A stretch of DNA of 64,000 nt from Reyranella sp. (GTDB lineage Bacteria; Pseudomonadota; Alphaproteobacteria; Reyranellales; Reyranellaceae). The stretch spans positions 1 to 64,000 of the forward strand of contig JAIEOV010000083.1 in assembly GCA_019750135.1 (NCBI GenBank). Reading direction: 5' to 3'. Under the pieces are notes generated by a model that was given only the letters and a program-made list of their open reading frames with translations, was not told where the DNA came from and did not search any database. Numbering within the stretch: the stretch's first letter is position 1; every line of letters begins with the position of its first letter. A program made the translations under genes and the position numbers. Shown here piece after piece: positions 24,228-34,837 of this stretch.

Positions 24228-26147
24228 TCATCTGTCGGCAACGGCCGTCGATGCCGCACCGGCCGGCCCGTACTGTTCGAGTTTCTGCGGCACCGTGCGG
24301 CGCAGGTCGCCGCGGCGGATGGTGATGCCGTGGCGGTCGAAGAACTCGAGGATCAGGATCGCCACCTTGCGGCCGTTGTCGAGCTTGTCGCGGAATTCGG
24401 CGGCGGTGAAGTCGCGGCCGAAGGCGTGGGCGATGGCGATCATCTCGGCCACCACGGGCCGCAGGAAATACTGGTCGGGAGCGACCTCGACGACGCGACC
24501 GACCTTGGCCAGCCGCTGCAGGAGCTTGCGCATCTCGGGCTCGGGCACCGAATAGGCGTTGGCAAAGTCGCGCACGCGGGGCGGCTTGTAGCGCTCGCGG
24601 ACCAGCTCGGCCGAGATCTTGCGCCACAACGCCTCGTCGCGCGCGCCCAGGGTCAGCGAATGGCCGGGCAGGCGCAGGAAGGCGCCGTCGACCATCACCG
24701 TCCGCGCCTTGACCTCCTGGTCGAGCAGCGCCTTGAACACGGCGGGCGGCCAGCGTTTCTTGAGCGCGAGCCGCAGGCGCTCGGGCTGCAGGCCGGGCGC
24801 ATCGGGCTTGGCCTCGTGATGGGCCTTCAGCGTGTCGACGATGTCCTTGCGCGCCGCGGCCAGCGTCTCGCCCAGGAAACCGAAGCCTTCGAGCTTGGCG
24901 CCGCCCGCCGCCTGCAGCAGCTTGTCGACATCGACCGGCCGGAGGTTGCGCGAGAGACCGAAGCGGCCGGTCTCGACGAAGCCCGTCTCGAGCCGCAGCA
25001 GCTTGGGCAGCACCTCGGCATCGGGCTCGGCCAGGGCCGCGAGCTCGGCGAGGCGTCGCTCCGAGCGGCGGTTGCGCGGCGGACCGAAGGGATCGATCAC
25101 GTTGGCGCCCGCCATCGTGCGGATGGCCGAGGGATCGCGCAGGATGACGCGGTCGCCCGCCAGCGCGCCGACCTTCTCGTCGAGCACGAGCTGGGCCAGC
25201 GCCGTGTCGCCGGGCGCGAGCTTGTCGCCTTCCAGCAGGGCGACGCGGCCCATGACGTGGGCCGAGCCGAGATGAACGTGCACCGGCGACCAGTGCTTAA
25301 TCGGCTGGCCTTCCGACGTGAGCAGGCTCAGCTGCACGTCGAGCCGGTCGGTCGGCGCATGCAGCTCGGGACTGACCACCCAGTCGCCGCGCCGGATGGC
25401 GTCCTTCGACAAACGCGGTCCGGTGAGGTTGAGAGCGCAGCGCTCGCCGGCGCGGCCGATCTCAGCCGGCCGGTTCTGGGCATGCAGCGAGCGCACCCGC
25501 GCCTCCAGGCCCGACGGCGTCAGCAGCAGGCGGTCGTCGACCCTGATCTCGCCGGCATGGACGGTCCCCGTCACCACCACGCCTGCGCCCGACAGCACGA
25601 AGCTGCGGTCGACGGCGAGCCGTGCGAAGCCGGTGGCGCCCTTGCTGCTCTCGCCCAGCGCCAGAAGCCGGGTCTTCAGTTCGTCGACGCCACGGCCGGT
25701 CAGCGCCGACACCGGCACGATCTCCGCGCCCTTGAGCGAGGTCGCCGACAGCAGCGTCTCGACCTCGGCCATGCGCTCGAGCAGCTGGTCGTCGTCGGCG
25801 AGGTCGGCCTTGGTCAGCGCCACGACGCCGCGATCGAGCCCCAGAAGGTCGATGATCTGCAGGTGCTCGACGGTCTGCGGCTTGATGCCCTCGGCCGCCG
25901 AGACGATCAGCAGGGCGGCATCGATACCGGTGGCGCCGGCCAGCATGTTGTGCACGAAGCGCTCGTGGCCCGGCACGTCGACGAAGCCGAGCTGGCGGCC
26001 GTCGCCCAGGTCCGAGTAGGCGTAGCCGAGATCGATGGTGATGCCGCGCGCCTTCTCTTCCTTGAGGCGGTCGGCATCGACGCCGGTCAGCGCCTTCACC
26101 AGCGCCGTCTTGCCGTGATCGATGTGGCCCGCGGTGCCGACGATCAT
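24228..26147 (-). CDS. selB: Selenocysteine-specific elongation factor SelB
   Basis: The 639-residue protein starts [20 protein letters not shown]; the G1 box GHIDHGKT is at residues 7-14. The switch region DRLKEEKARGITIDLGYAY and G3 motif DVPGHERF are followed by two beta-barrel domains and C-terminal winged helices (about residues 380-639), which in SelB bind the SECIS hairpin. It delivers Sec-tRNA to UGA codons. Its ATG overlaps the Sel1-repeat gene stop by 4 nt. tRNA-Sec follows immediately, so the unit reads selA, sel1-like, selB, selC. Confidence 0.95.
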   Translation of the reverse strand: MIVGTAGHIDHGKTALVKALTGVDADRLKEEKARGITIDLGYAYSDLGDGRQLGFVDVPGHERFVHNMLAGATGIDAALLIVSAAEGIKPQTVEHLQIIDLLGLDRGVVALTKADLADDDQLLERMAEVETLLSATSLKGAEIVPVSALTGRGVDELKTRLLALGESSKGATGFARLAVDRSFVLSGAGVVVTGTVHAGEIRVDDRLLLTPSGLEARVRSLHAQNRPAEIGRAGERCALNLTGPRLSKDAIRRGDWVVSPELHAPTDRLDVQLSLLTSEGQPIKHWSPVHVHLGSAHVMGRVALLEGDKLAPGDTALAQLVLDEKVGALAGDRVILRDPSAIRTMAGANVIDPFGPPRNRRSERRLAELAALAEPDAEVLPKLLRLETGFVETGRFGLSRNLRPVDVDKLLQAAGGAKLEGFGFLGETLAAARKDIVDTLKAHHEAKPDAPGLQPERLRLALKKRWPPAVFKALLDQEVKARTVMVDGAFLRLPGHSLTLGARDEALWRKISAELVRERYKPPRVRDFANAYSVPEPEMRKLLQRLAKVGRVVEVAPDQYFLRPVVAEMIAIAHAFGRDFTAAEFRDKLDNGRKVAILILEFFDRHGITIRRGDLRRTVPQKLEQYGPAGAASTAVADR

Positions 26148-26837
26148 GTTCCGGTCCTTGCCAACTTCAGGAAGCCCGCCGCGAGCTCGCCCGCGCCGCC
26201 GGCTTCGGCCTGTTCCAGCCAGTGCAGCGCCTGCGCGCGATCGCGCGCCACGCCCTTGCCGGCGAGGTAGGCCGCGCCCAGCATCGCCTGCGCCTCGGCG
26301 TGGCCGAGCTTGGCCGCGCGCTCCCACCATTCGGCGGCCAGCGCGGGATCGCGCGGCACGCCGAGGGCGTTGTGATGCATGTCGCCCAGCCGCGCCATGG
26401 CGCCGGCGCGGCCCTGCGCTGCCGCCTTCTCCGACCACAAGCGCGCGCCGACATAGTCCTGGGCGCAACCGCCGCCCAAAAGCTTCATCCAGGAGAGCAT
26501 GTCCTGAGCGTCGGCATCGCCCTGCTCCGCCGCCTTCTCGTACCAGAGGGCGGCCTGCTCCTGATCCTGCTCGACACCCCAGCCTTCGTAATAGCAAAGC
26601 GCGAGGTTGCGCTGGCCGCCGACATCGCCCTGCTCGGCGGCGCGCCGCAGCCAATCGACGGCCTTGGCTGGATCGCGCTCGACGCCGCGGCCTTCGAGAA
26701 ACGCCGCGCCCATGTTGCTCTGCGCCCGTGCGTGGCCGCGATGGGCGAGCGGCGCCCACAGGTCGAGCGCGACGCCGTAGTTGCCGCCGTTCCAGGCGGC
26801 GAGGGCTTGGTCCAATCGGCGCTCGGCGCCGAACATC

Positions 26838-26854
<17 letters not shown>
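26144..26854 (-). CDS. Sel1-repeat (SLR) protein inserted between selA and selB
   Basis: The 236-residue protein has five or six Sel1-like TPR repeats of about 36 residues, e.g. [40 protein letters not shown] and [20 protein letters not shown], spanning residues 45-225. No signal peptide is present, so it should be cytoplasmic. Its start lies inside the end of selA (17-nt overlap) and its stop overlaps selB by 4 nt, so it is translated with the Sec machinery. SLR proteins act as scaffolds. A role in Sec incorporation or formate dehydrogenase assembly is an inference from this tight coupling. Confidence 0.9.
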
Positions 26855-28223
<1,369 letters not shown>

Positions 28224-28282
28224 GGGTCGTTTCCCCAAGACGTCTCAGCCGGGCCGTTCGCCCGGCGGAGGGCAGATTGGCC

Positions 28283-28414
28283 TTATTGACTGGCGACGGC
28301 AACGCCTACGCGAACCAGCACCAGGACGGCCGACGACGACAGGCCGATCATCAGCGCCACCTTGGTCGACGAAACGCCTGACGTGTCCTTGAGTAGCGAA
28401 ATAATGGTCCGCAT
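28283..28414 (-). CDS. Tiny Flp-like single-helix protein between fdhE and selA
   Basis: The 43-residue product reads MRTIISLLKDTSGVSSTKVA and then LMIGLSSSAVLVLVRVGVAVASQ. It has a short basic leader, a glycine at a pilin-like processing position (TSG/VSS) and one hydrophobic helix, resembling a truncated Flp pilin but with the Glu+5 replaced by lysine-region residues and no C-terminal tail. The start ATG 28414 is preceded by GGGGACTC, a weak ribosome-binding site. It is flanked by selenium/formate genes on the same strand, so co-expression is likely. It could be a decayed pilin, a small membrane protein or a fortuitous frame. Confidence 0.5.
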   Translation of the reverse strand: MRTIISLLKDTSGVSSTKVALMIGLSSSAVLVLVRVGVAVASQ

Positions 28415-28573
28415 ATGAGTCCCCAACTTCTTCCCTGGCGCCGGCCGGGCGAACCCCTTCGCCCTGGTGACCAGCCCCCTTCCCGACGACGCCCAGGACC
28501 CCTCCCGTGCGCCGCGCGGGTCTTATATAGCTCCCGCACGTATCGTGCGTTTCCGAGGCCCCGGACATTGGTA
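28415..28573. promoter_or_regulatory. Spacer between fdhE and selA with possible promoter for the selA side
   Basis: This 159-bp gap interrupts an otherwise tightly packed strand. It contains an inverted repeat GCACG-TAT-CGTGC near 28537-28549 and, reading on the minus strand, TATATAAG just after it, which resembles a -10 region. No convincing -35 was found. A separate promoter for the tiny gene, selA, sel1-like, selB and selC is plausible. Confidence 0.35.
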
Positions 28574-29461
28574 TCAATTGTTTCCGTCGGGCTCGGCCAT
28601 CACGCCCAGCACGAAGGGATTGGCGACGCGCGAAAAGCCCTCTTCGCCGACCACCACGTCGAGACCCAGCGAGGCGAGATCGTCGGCCAGCGGCTCGAGC
28701 GTGCGCACGCTCTCGACATAGAAGACCTTGGAATAGCCCTGGCAGGCCTCGCAGCACTCGGCCCTGAGATAGGACGTGCCGGCGAACTGGCGGAACGAGA
28801 TCTTGTCGGTGCTGCCGCAATGCACGCAGCGCGTCCGCACGTAGCGCCACGACGTGGCGCAGAGCGAGCAGTGCAGATGGCGATGGCCGAACTTGGTGCC
28901 GCCGGGCGCGATCATGCCGGCGACCGGCGGCGAGCCGCAGGCCGGGCACTCGCCGGCATCCGACGGATCGAGCTGGGCGACATCGAGCAGCGCCCCCATG
29001 CGCGTCCAGGCCACCTGAAGCGCCGCCGCCACGAACACCATCTCCGCGGCCTGGCTCGCCTTCACGTCGCCGCTCAGGAAGCGGTCGGCCAGCGTCTCGA
29101 GATCGCTCGCCGATGCGGCCGCCAGCGTCGCACGGGCCTGTTGCGCGGGCTCGGGCAAAGCCGCGACATCGATGCGCTCGAGGATGCGTGTCAGCGCGAC
29201 GCGCCAGGTGTCGTCGCGTTTCAGGGTCAAGGGATCGAGCGGCGCGCCCTTGGCCGGGCCGGGCAGCGTGCCGGCGGGTAGGTCCGGCAGCGCCGCGTGC
29301 TGGGCGGCGACCAGGGCCGCGATCATCTTCAGGAAGCCTTCGAGCTCGTGTCCGGGCGCGAGCGCGTCCAGCCGCTCCGCGCGCCTGGCGAAGACCGTTG
29401 CAAGGTCGGGAAGCTTGACGGGGTCGCTCTCGGCGAACGACCCGACGGTGTTGTCACTCAC
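28574..29461 (-). CDS. fdhE: Formate dehydrogenase accessory protein FdhE
   Basis: The 295-residue protein begins at GTG 29461, directly after the gamma-subunit stop. Its C-terminal half carries four CxxC zinc/iron-binding pairs: ECPACGSPPV, CSLCATSW, CVHCGSTDKI and CCEACQGYSK, the rubredoxin-like signature of FdhE. FdhE binds the catalytic subunit of respiratory formate dehydrogenases and is needed for activity before Tat export. The gene order alpha, beta, gamma, fdhE is the usual fdo arrangement. Confidence 0.95.
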   Translation of the reverse strand: MSDNTVGSFAESDPVKLPDLATVFARRAERLDALAPGHELEGFLKMIAALVAAQHAALPDLPAGTLPGPAKGAPLDPLTLKRDDTWRVALTRILERIDVAALPEPAQQARATLAAASASDLETLADRFLSGDVKASQAAEMVFVAAALQVAWTRMGALLDVAQLDPSDAGECPACGSPPVAGMIAPGGTKFGHRHLHCSLCATSWRYVRTRCVHCGSTDKISFRQFAGTSYLRAECCEACQGYSKVFYVESVRTLEPLADDLASLGLDVVVGEEGFSRVANPFVLGVMAEPDGNN

Positions 29462-30088
29462 TCAGTGCTTACCGACTTCCTGGCGGAACCACTTGCGATG
29501 ATGCTTCCAGCTCCAGCCTCTGGTGACCGAGCCGCGGGTCATGGCGCGCAGGGTGCCCTTGACCCAGATCGCCGCGTACACATGCACGATCCAGATCAGG
29601 ATGGCGCCGATGGCGCACAGCGCGTGGACGACGGCCGACAGCCGCTTCTGGTCGATCGAGGTATAGGCCTCGAAGTAGACGTCCCACAGCACCAGCCCGC
29701 TGCAGAACAGCAGCAGGATCAGGATCGACTGGCCCCAGAAGACGAGCTTCTGGCCGGCATTGTACTTGCCGAGCTCGGGCAGCCCTTCCTCCTCGTTGTT
29801 GATCACCTTGCCGAGGTTCTTCATCCACACCGTGTCGTCGCAGTTCCACAGGTTAAGCGTGAAGAACCGGAAGAACAGCCCCAGGAAGCTGAAGAACAGC
29901 ACCACGCCGATCCACGGATGGACCGCGCGAGTCATCTGCCCGCCGCCGAACAGGTTGGTGAGGAAGTAGAGCGAGGGATGGAACAGCGCCATGCCGCTCA
30001 GCGCCAGCAGGATCAACGAAATGGCGGTGATCCAGTGGTTGATGCGGGCGCCTGTCGTATAGCGCGAGACGACGTTGTTCTCGCTCAT
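29462..30088 (-). CDS. fdoI: Formate dehydrogenase gamma subunit (cytochrome b556)
   Basis: The 208-residue integral membrane protein has four transmembrane helices (about 18-38, 52-72, 115-135, 150-172). Candidate haem-b histidines lie in [13 protein letters not shown] (first helix) and in the last helix region [20 protein letters not shown], and the C-terminal sequence HHRKWFRQ is basic and cytoplasmic. It anchors the periplasmic catalytic dimer and passes electrons to quinone. Its ATG overlaps the beta-subunit stop by 4 nt, and fdhE follows without a gap. Confidence 0.93.
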   Translation of the reverse strand: MSENNVVSRYTTGARINHWITAISLILLALSGMALFHPSLYFLTNLFGGGQMTRAVHPWIGVVLFFSFLGLFFRFFTLNLWNCDDTVWMKNLGKVINNEEEGLPELGKYNAGQKLVFWGQSILILLLFCSGLVLWDVYFEAYTSIDQKRLSAVVHALCAIGAILIWIVHVYAAIWVKGTLRAMTRGSVTRGWSWKHHRKWFRQEVGKH

Positions 30089-30987
30089 GTCTTCTTGCCT
30101 CCGGCCACTTCGTCAGCCTTGCGCTGATCGGCTTCGCTGACCTCGTTGGGTCCCTTGGTGATGTAGTGCAGGAAGCCGAACACGCCGGCGAATGCGATCG
30201 CCGCCAGCGAGATCGGCTTCATGACGCCCTTCCAGAACCCGACCATGGGGCTGATCCGCGGATCGTTGGGCAGGCCGGCATAGAGCGACGGATTGTCGGC
30301 ATGATGCAGCACGTACATGACGTGCGTGCCGCCGACGCCCGGCGGATTGTACAGCCCGGCATTCTTGAAGCCGCGCGACTTGAGGTCGGTGACCCGCTTC
30401 TCGGCGTGGACGATCATGTCGTCCTTGGAGCCGAAGTAGATCGCCTGGGTCGGGCACGCCTTGGCGCAGGCCGGCGCCTGGCCGACCGAGACGCGGTCGG
30501 AGCACAGCGAGCACTTGTAGGCCTTGCGGTCGACCTTGGAGATGCGCGGGATGTTGAAGGGGCAGCCCTTCACGCAGTAGCCGCAACCGATGCAGTTCTC
30601 CGACACGAAGTCGACGATGCCGTTGGTGTACTGCACGATCGCGCCCGGCGCCGGGCAGGCCTTCAGGCAGCCCGGGTCGTCGCAGTGCATGCAGCCGTCC
30701 TTGCGGATCAGCCATTCCAGATCGTCGCCGTGCTCGTACTCCGTGAAGCGCATCACGGTCCACGAGGCCGGCGTCAGGTCGGTCGGGTTGTTGTAGGTGC
30801 CGTCGGTGTAGCCGATCTCCTGCTTGAGGTCGTTCCACTCCAGGCAGGCGGCCTGGCAGGCCTTGCAGCCGATGCACTTGGAGACATCGATCAGCTTGGC
30901 GACCTCGATCGGAGACTGGCGCGCCTGCGGCGGCGTCTCGGTCGAAGCGGAGCGGCGGCGGATGTCGAGCGATTGCAGCGTAGCCAT
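30085..30987 (-). CDS. fdoH: Formate dehydrogenase beta subunit (four [4Fe-4S] clusters)
   Basis: The 300-residue iron-sulfur protein has four cysteine groups: [44 protein letters not shown] and [21 protein letters not shown]. These form the electron wire from the molybdenum site to haem. A single C-terminal transmembrane helix ([17 protein letters not shown], about 252-268) anchors it, as in E. coli FdoH/FdnH. The sequence lies between alpha (15 nt after its stop) and gamma (4-nt overlap). Confidence 0.95.
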   Translation of the reverse strand: MATLQSLDIRRRSASTETPPQARQSPIEVAKLIDVSKCIGCKACQAACLEWNDLKQEIGYTDGTYNNPTDLTPASWTVMRFTEYEHGDDLEWLIRKDGCMHCDDPGCLKACPAPGAIVQYTNGIVDFVSENCIGCGYCVKGCPFNIPRISKVDRKAYKCSLCSDRVSVGQAPACAKACPTQAIYFGSKDDMIVHAEKRVTDLKSRGFKNAGLYNPPGVGGTHVMYVLHHADNPSLYAGLPNDPRISPMVGFWKGVMKPISLAAIAFAGVFGFLHYITKGPNEVSEADQRKADEVAGGKKT

Positions 30988-31002
30988 GATGCCCTCCTCC
31001 GC

Positions 31003-34000
31003 CTATGCGACCGCCGGCTGGGCCGGTGGGGTGGTTTTCTTCACGTCGACCAGGAACGCCTTGTACTCGGGCGTGTTCACGTTGGCGTCGCCGACCGACG
31101 GCGTCAGCACGTTCATCGGATGGGCCTTGCGGGCGAAACCGACGAAGCCGTAGTGGATCGGCAGCCCGACCACGTCGCACGGCTTGCCGTCGACCATCAT
31201 CGGCCGGATGCGCTTGGTGACGCAGGCCTTGGCCTTGATGGCGCCGCGCTGGCTGGACACCTCCACCCAGTCGCCGTTCTGGATGCCCTTGGCCTTGGCC
31301 AGCCGCTCGCCCATCTCGACGAACAGCTCGGGCTGCAGCACGGCGTTGTCGTGCACGTTTTTGGTCCAGTAATGGAAGTGCTCAGCGAGGCGATAGCTGG
31401 TCGCCACGATCGGGAACTTGTCGGGTGTGCCGAACGACTTGGCGTCGGCGGCGAACACCCGCACCACCGGATTGCTGCTGACCTTGGGATGCAGCGGGTT
31501 GGCGATGTAGGCGTCCATCGGCTCGTAGTGCTCGGGGAACGGCCCGTCGGACATCGCCGTGCGGGCGAACAGCCGGGCGGTGCCTTCCTGGTTCATGATG
31601 AACGGCCCGACCGCCTTGTCGGGCGCGATGGTCGGCGCATAGTCTGGCACGTCGCCGCCCGTCCAGCGCGAACCATTCCACCAGACGTATTTCTTCCTCT
31701 CGCTCCACGGCTTGCCGTCAGGCGCCGCCGAGGCGCGGTTGTAGAGGATGCGGCGGTTGGCCGGCCACGAGAAGCCCCAGTTGGGATAGATGCCGAGCCC
31801 GGTCGGGTCGCCGGCGTCGCGGCGCATCGACATGTTGCCGGCCTCGGTGAAGACGCCGGTGTAGATCCACATGCCGGAGGCCGTCTTGCCGTCGTCGCGC
31901 ATGATGCCGAAGGTCGGCAGCAGCTGGCCGGCGCGCAGCATGATCTTGGAGGGATCGGCCGGATCCGGCAGATCCTCGAGCGCGTAGCCGTTGATCTCCT
32001 TCAGCACTTCCTGCGGATCGGGATTGTGCGGCCGCGTGTAGTTCCACGTGGTCTTCACGATCGGATCGGGGAAGGCGCCGCCGTCCTTGGCATAGAGCGC
32101 CTTCAGCTTCAGATGCAGCTCCGAGACGATCTCGATGTCGCTCTTGGATTCGCCGGGACCGTCCGCCGCCTTCCAGTGCCACATGATGACGCGGCTCGAA
32201 TTGGTGGCGCTGCCTTCCTCCTCGGCGTAGGCTGACGCCGGCAGCTGGATGACCTCGGTCTGGATCGACTTGGTGTCGACATTGTTGAACTCGCCGTGGT
32301 TCTCCCAGAACCGCGCCGTCTCGGTCTCGAGCGGATCGATCACGACCATCCACTTGAGCTTGGTGAGCCCGGTCACGACCTTGTTCTTGTCGGGCGAGGC
32401 CAACATGATGTTGAGGCCCTGACAGAACAGGCCGTTCATCTGGCCCGCCGCCATCATGTCGACCATCTTCAGCACGTCGTAGGACGTGTCGAACTTGGGC
32501 AGGTAATCATACGCCCAGTCGTTGTCCTTGGTCGCCGCCGCGCCGAAGAAGCTCTTCTGCTGGCTGACGAAGAACTTCTCGTAGTTCTGCCAGAAGCTGG
32601 TCTGGCCCGGCCGGATCGGCTTGAAAGCGCGCGACTTGATGTAGTCGGCGTAGGTCGTCTCGCGGTCCGTCGGCAGGACCAGGTAGCCCGGCGTCGAGGT
32701 CGAGAGCAGGGCGAGATCGGTGATGCCCTGGACGTTGGAATGGCCGCGCAGCGCGTTCACGCCGCCGCCCGGCATGCCCATGTTGCCCAGCAGCAGCTGG
32801 ATCATGGCCATCGAGCGGATGTTCTGCGCGCCCGTCGTGTGCTGGGTCCAGCCCAGGGCGTACATCGACGTCATCGTGCGGTCGGGCACCGACGTCGTGG
32901 CGATCATCTCGCAAACCTGCAGGAACTTGGCCTTGGGCGTGCCGCAGATGCGCTCGACCATCTCGGGCGTGTAGCGCTCGACATGGGCCTTCAGGAGGTT
33001 GATGGCGCAGCGCGGGTTCTGCAGGGTCTCGTCGACCTTGGCCATGCCCTGCTCGTCGAACTCGTAGTCCCAGCTCGAGCGGTCGGTATAGGCCTTGCGG
33101 TTGGCGTCGAAGCCCGTGAACAGGCCGTCGTTGAAGGCGTAGCCCTCCTTCACGATGTAGGAGGCGTTGGTGAACGCCTTGACGTAGTCCTGGTGGATCT
33201 TGTTGTTGCCCAGCAGGTAGCGCATCACGCCCGACAGGAACGCCACATCGGTGCCCGGCCGGATCGGCGCATAGACGTCGGCGACCGCGGCCGAGCGCGT
33301 GAAGCGCGGATCGACCACGATCAGCTTGGCGCCGTTGTTGGCCTTGGCTTCGGTCACCCACTTGAAGCCGCAGGGGTGGGCCTCGGCGGCATTGCCGCCC
33401 ATGATCAGAACGAGATCAGTGTTCTTGATGTCGTTCCACGAGTTCGTCATCGCACCGCGTCCGAAGGTCGGGCCAAGACTGGCCACGGTCGGACCGTGTC
33501 AAATTCTAGCTTGGTCTTCGAACCCCAGTATCCCGGTCGAACGCACGAACTTGTAGGTGAGGTAGCCCGCCTCGTTGCTGAGCGAGGAGCCGCCGAAGAA
33601 GCCGGTCGTCAGCCAGCGGTTGACCGTGACGCCGTCGCGGTTCTTGGCGATGAAGTTCTTGTCGCGGTCTTCCTTCATCAGCTTGGCGATGCGGTCGAGC
33701 GCGAAATCCCAGCTCACCCGCTCGAACTTGTCCGTGCCCGGCTTGCGGTGCATCGGATACTTCAGGCGGTTGGCGCTGTGGATGTAGCCCAGCGAGGCGG
33801 CGCCACGGGCGCAGAGCGTGCCGCGGTTCACCGGATGATCGGGGTCGCCCTCGACATGGATGATCGAGGACTTGGCGTTCTTCGACTTGTCGCCCAGCGA
33901 GTAGATCAGCACGCCGCAGGCCACGGCGCAGTAGGGGCAGGCGTTGCGCGTCTCGGTCGCGCGCTCGAGCTTGAAGGGCCTGACGCCAGCCGCGAGCACG

Positions 34001-34092
34001 TCGCCCGCGCCGACGAATCCCAAGGCGCCCACCGAGGAAGCGGCGAGGCCAGCAGCGCTCACCTTCATGAATTGCCGACGTGTGACGGCCAT
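31003..34092 (-). CDS. fdoG: Formate dehydrogenase alpha subunit, selenocysteine-containing
   Basis: The gene reads from ATG 34092 to the stop at 31003, 1029 residues, provided the in-frame TGA at 33499-33501 is read as Sec198. The Tat signal TRRQFMK is at residues 4-10. The N-terminal [4Fe-4S] ligands are Cys52, Cys55, Cys59 and Cys94. Sec sits in GFEDQARI-U-HGPTVASLG, which is the family active-site motif. The remaining molybdopterin domains are intact, for example DLVLIMGGNAAEAHP and the C-terminal AKACVTKRIRP. It oxidises formate in the periplasm using bis-MGD molybdenum and passes electrons to FdoH. Start ATG 34092 has GGAG 6 nt upstream. The neighbouring selA, selB and selC supply Sec. 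Confidence 0.96.
33458..33501 (-). promoter_or_regulatory. SECIS element of the formate dehydrogenase mRNA
   Basis: Directly after the UGA (U1 at 33501) the mRNA can form the hairpin GGCC-AGUCUU-GGCC (33484-33471), with the loop containing GUCU. Counting from the UGA, U17 is at 33485 and G23-U24 are at 33479-33478, the same positions as the bulged U and loop GU of the E. coli fdhF SECIS that bind SelB. The surrounding codons are those of the conserved HGPTVASLG motif, so the element is embedded in coding sequence as expected in bacteria. Confidence 0.9.
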
Positions 34093-34227
34093 GTTGGTCT
34101 CCATCCCATACGACGCTTTTTCGTCCGGCCTTTTCGGCCATGACATTTTTATGTGCGTCTCGAGCAGTGAAACCCTACTAAGTCCCTGAATCAACAGAAA
34201 TCAGCGCACATTTCGGTGACTCCTGAG

Positions 34228-34707
34228 CTACCGATGGTTGCCGTCTCGAAACCATCGGGAACCCGTCTGGCGCGCCTCTTCGCCGGCCGCATCGAGGGCG
34301 GCGATGCAGTTGTGCGAATCATCCGCAGGCGCCGCGGCCCGGCCGTTCCACAGCCTTGGCTGACGATTGCGCAGCCAGAAGATGCACGCCCGGACATCGG
34401 GCGGATAGTAGAGCGTGTCGCTGACCGGGCGCTCCTTGCCGAGATGCCAGACGGTGCGCTCGACTTTGTGCTCATGGCCTACGGCGCGCTGATAGAGGCC
34501 ACGCGCCACTCCGGCGTCCGCGATGGCTCTCCCTTCGTGCACGGCAGCAGCGAACGCGGGGTGCTGGGCGATCCAGTTATCGATGGTGCGTGAGGTGACG
34601 TCGAAGAAGACACCAAGGTGTTCGTTGGTGGCGCCGAGCAGGCAATAGTTGCGCGCGAGATCGCAATAATCGGGGCGGTAAAGAGTGGGGCGGCCGGGAT
34701 TGTTCAT
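34228..34707 (-). CDS. Orphan HTH protein resembling a phage terminase small subunit
   Basis: The 159-residue protein begins MNNPGRPTLYRPDYCDLARN and continues with YCLLGATNEHLGVFFDVTSRTIDNWIAQHPAFAAAV, a homeodomain-like helix-turn-helix of the kind found in terminase small subunits and related DNA-binding proteins. The middle (ERTVWHLGKERP ... PPDVRACIFWLRNRQPRLW) matches the PPD...WLKNR...W region of such proteins. There are no other phage genes nearby, so it is either a domesticated remnant or a host regulator. An inverted repeat overlaps its probable promoter. It lies between the formate dehydrogenase and senB. Confidence 0.6.
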   Translation of the reverse strand: MNNPGRPTLYRPDYCDLARNYCLLGATNEHLGVFFDVTSRTIDNWIAQHPAFAAAVHEGRAIADAGVARGLYQRAVGHEHKVERTVWHLGKERPVSDTLYYPPDVRACIFWLRNRQPRLWNGRAAAPADDSHNCIAALDAAGEEARQTGSRWFRDGNHR

Positions 34708-34711
34708 TCAG

Positions 34712-34759
34712 ACAGTATAACCTGGGTGTTCTATCAATTCAACACCCGGGTAATTTTTT
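34712..34759. promoter_or_regulatory. Inverted repeat and TATACT box upstream of the HTH gene
   Basis: ACCTGGGTGTT (34720-34730) and AACACCCGGGT (34741-34751) form an 11-bp stem with one G-T pair and a 10-nt loop. On the minus strand the repeat is followed by TATACT, a -10-like box about 10 nt before the HTH gene start, so the repeat sits where a -35/operator would be. On the plus strand it is followed by AATTTTTT and could also work as an intrinsic terminator. Both readings are inferences. Confidence 0.5.
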
Positions 34760-34837
34760 CGTGCCATCGGGCAGGTCCCTCTCCACTACGGCTGGTAGAC
34801 CAAGCGGCTCCAAAGCCGATGGCTGCTTGCAATGCTG

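Noticed and set aside
31003-34092. Two separate formate dehydrogenase genes or a pseudogene caused by the internal TGA
   Set aside because: The TGA is at the conserved active-site Sec position, a SECIS hairpin follows, and selA, selB and selC are adjacent. Read-through as Sec is the better explanation.
30166-34143. Long plus-strand frames opposite the formate dehydrogenase genes
   Set aside because: Same GC-driven shadow effect; the minus strand encodes well-known protein families with intact motifs.
34228-34707. Prophage
   Set aside because: A single terminase-like HTH gene with no portal, capsid, integrase or attachment repeats is not enough to call a prophage.
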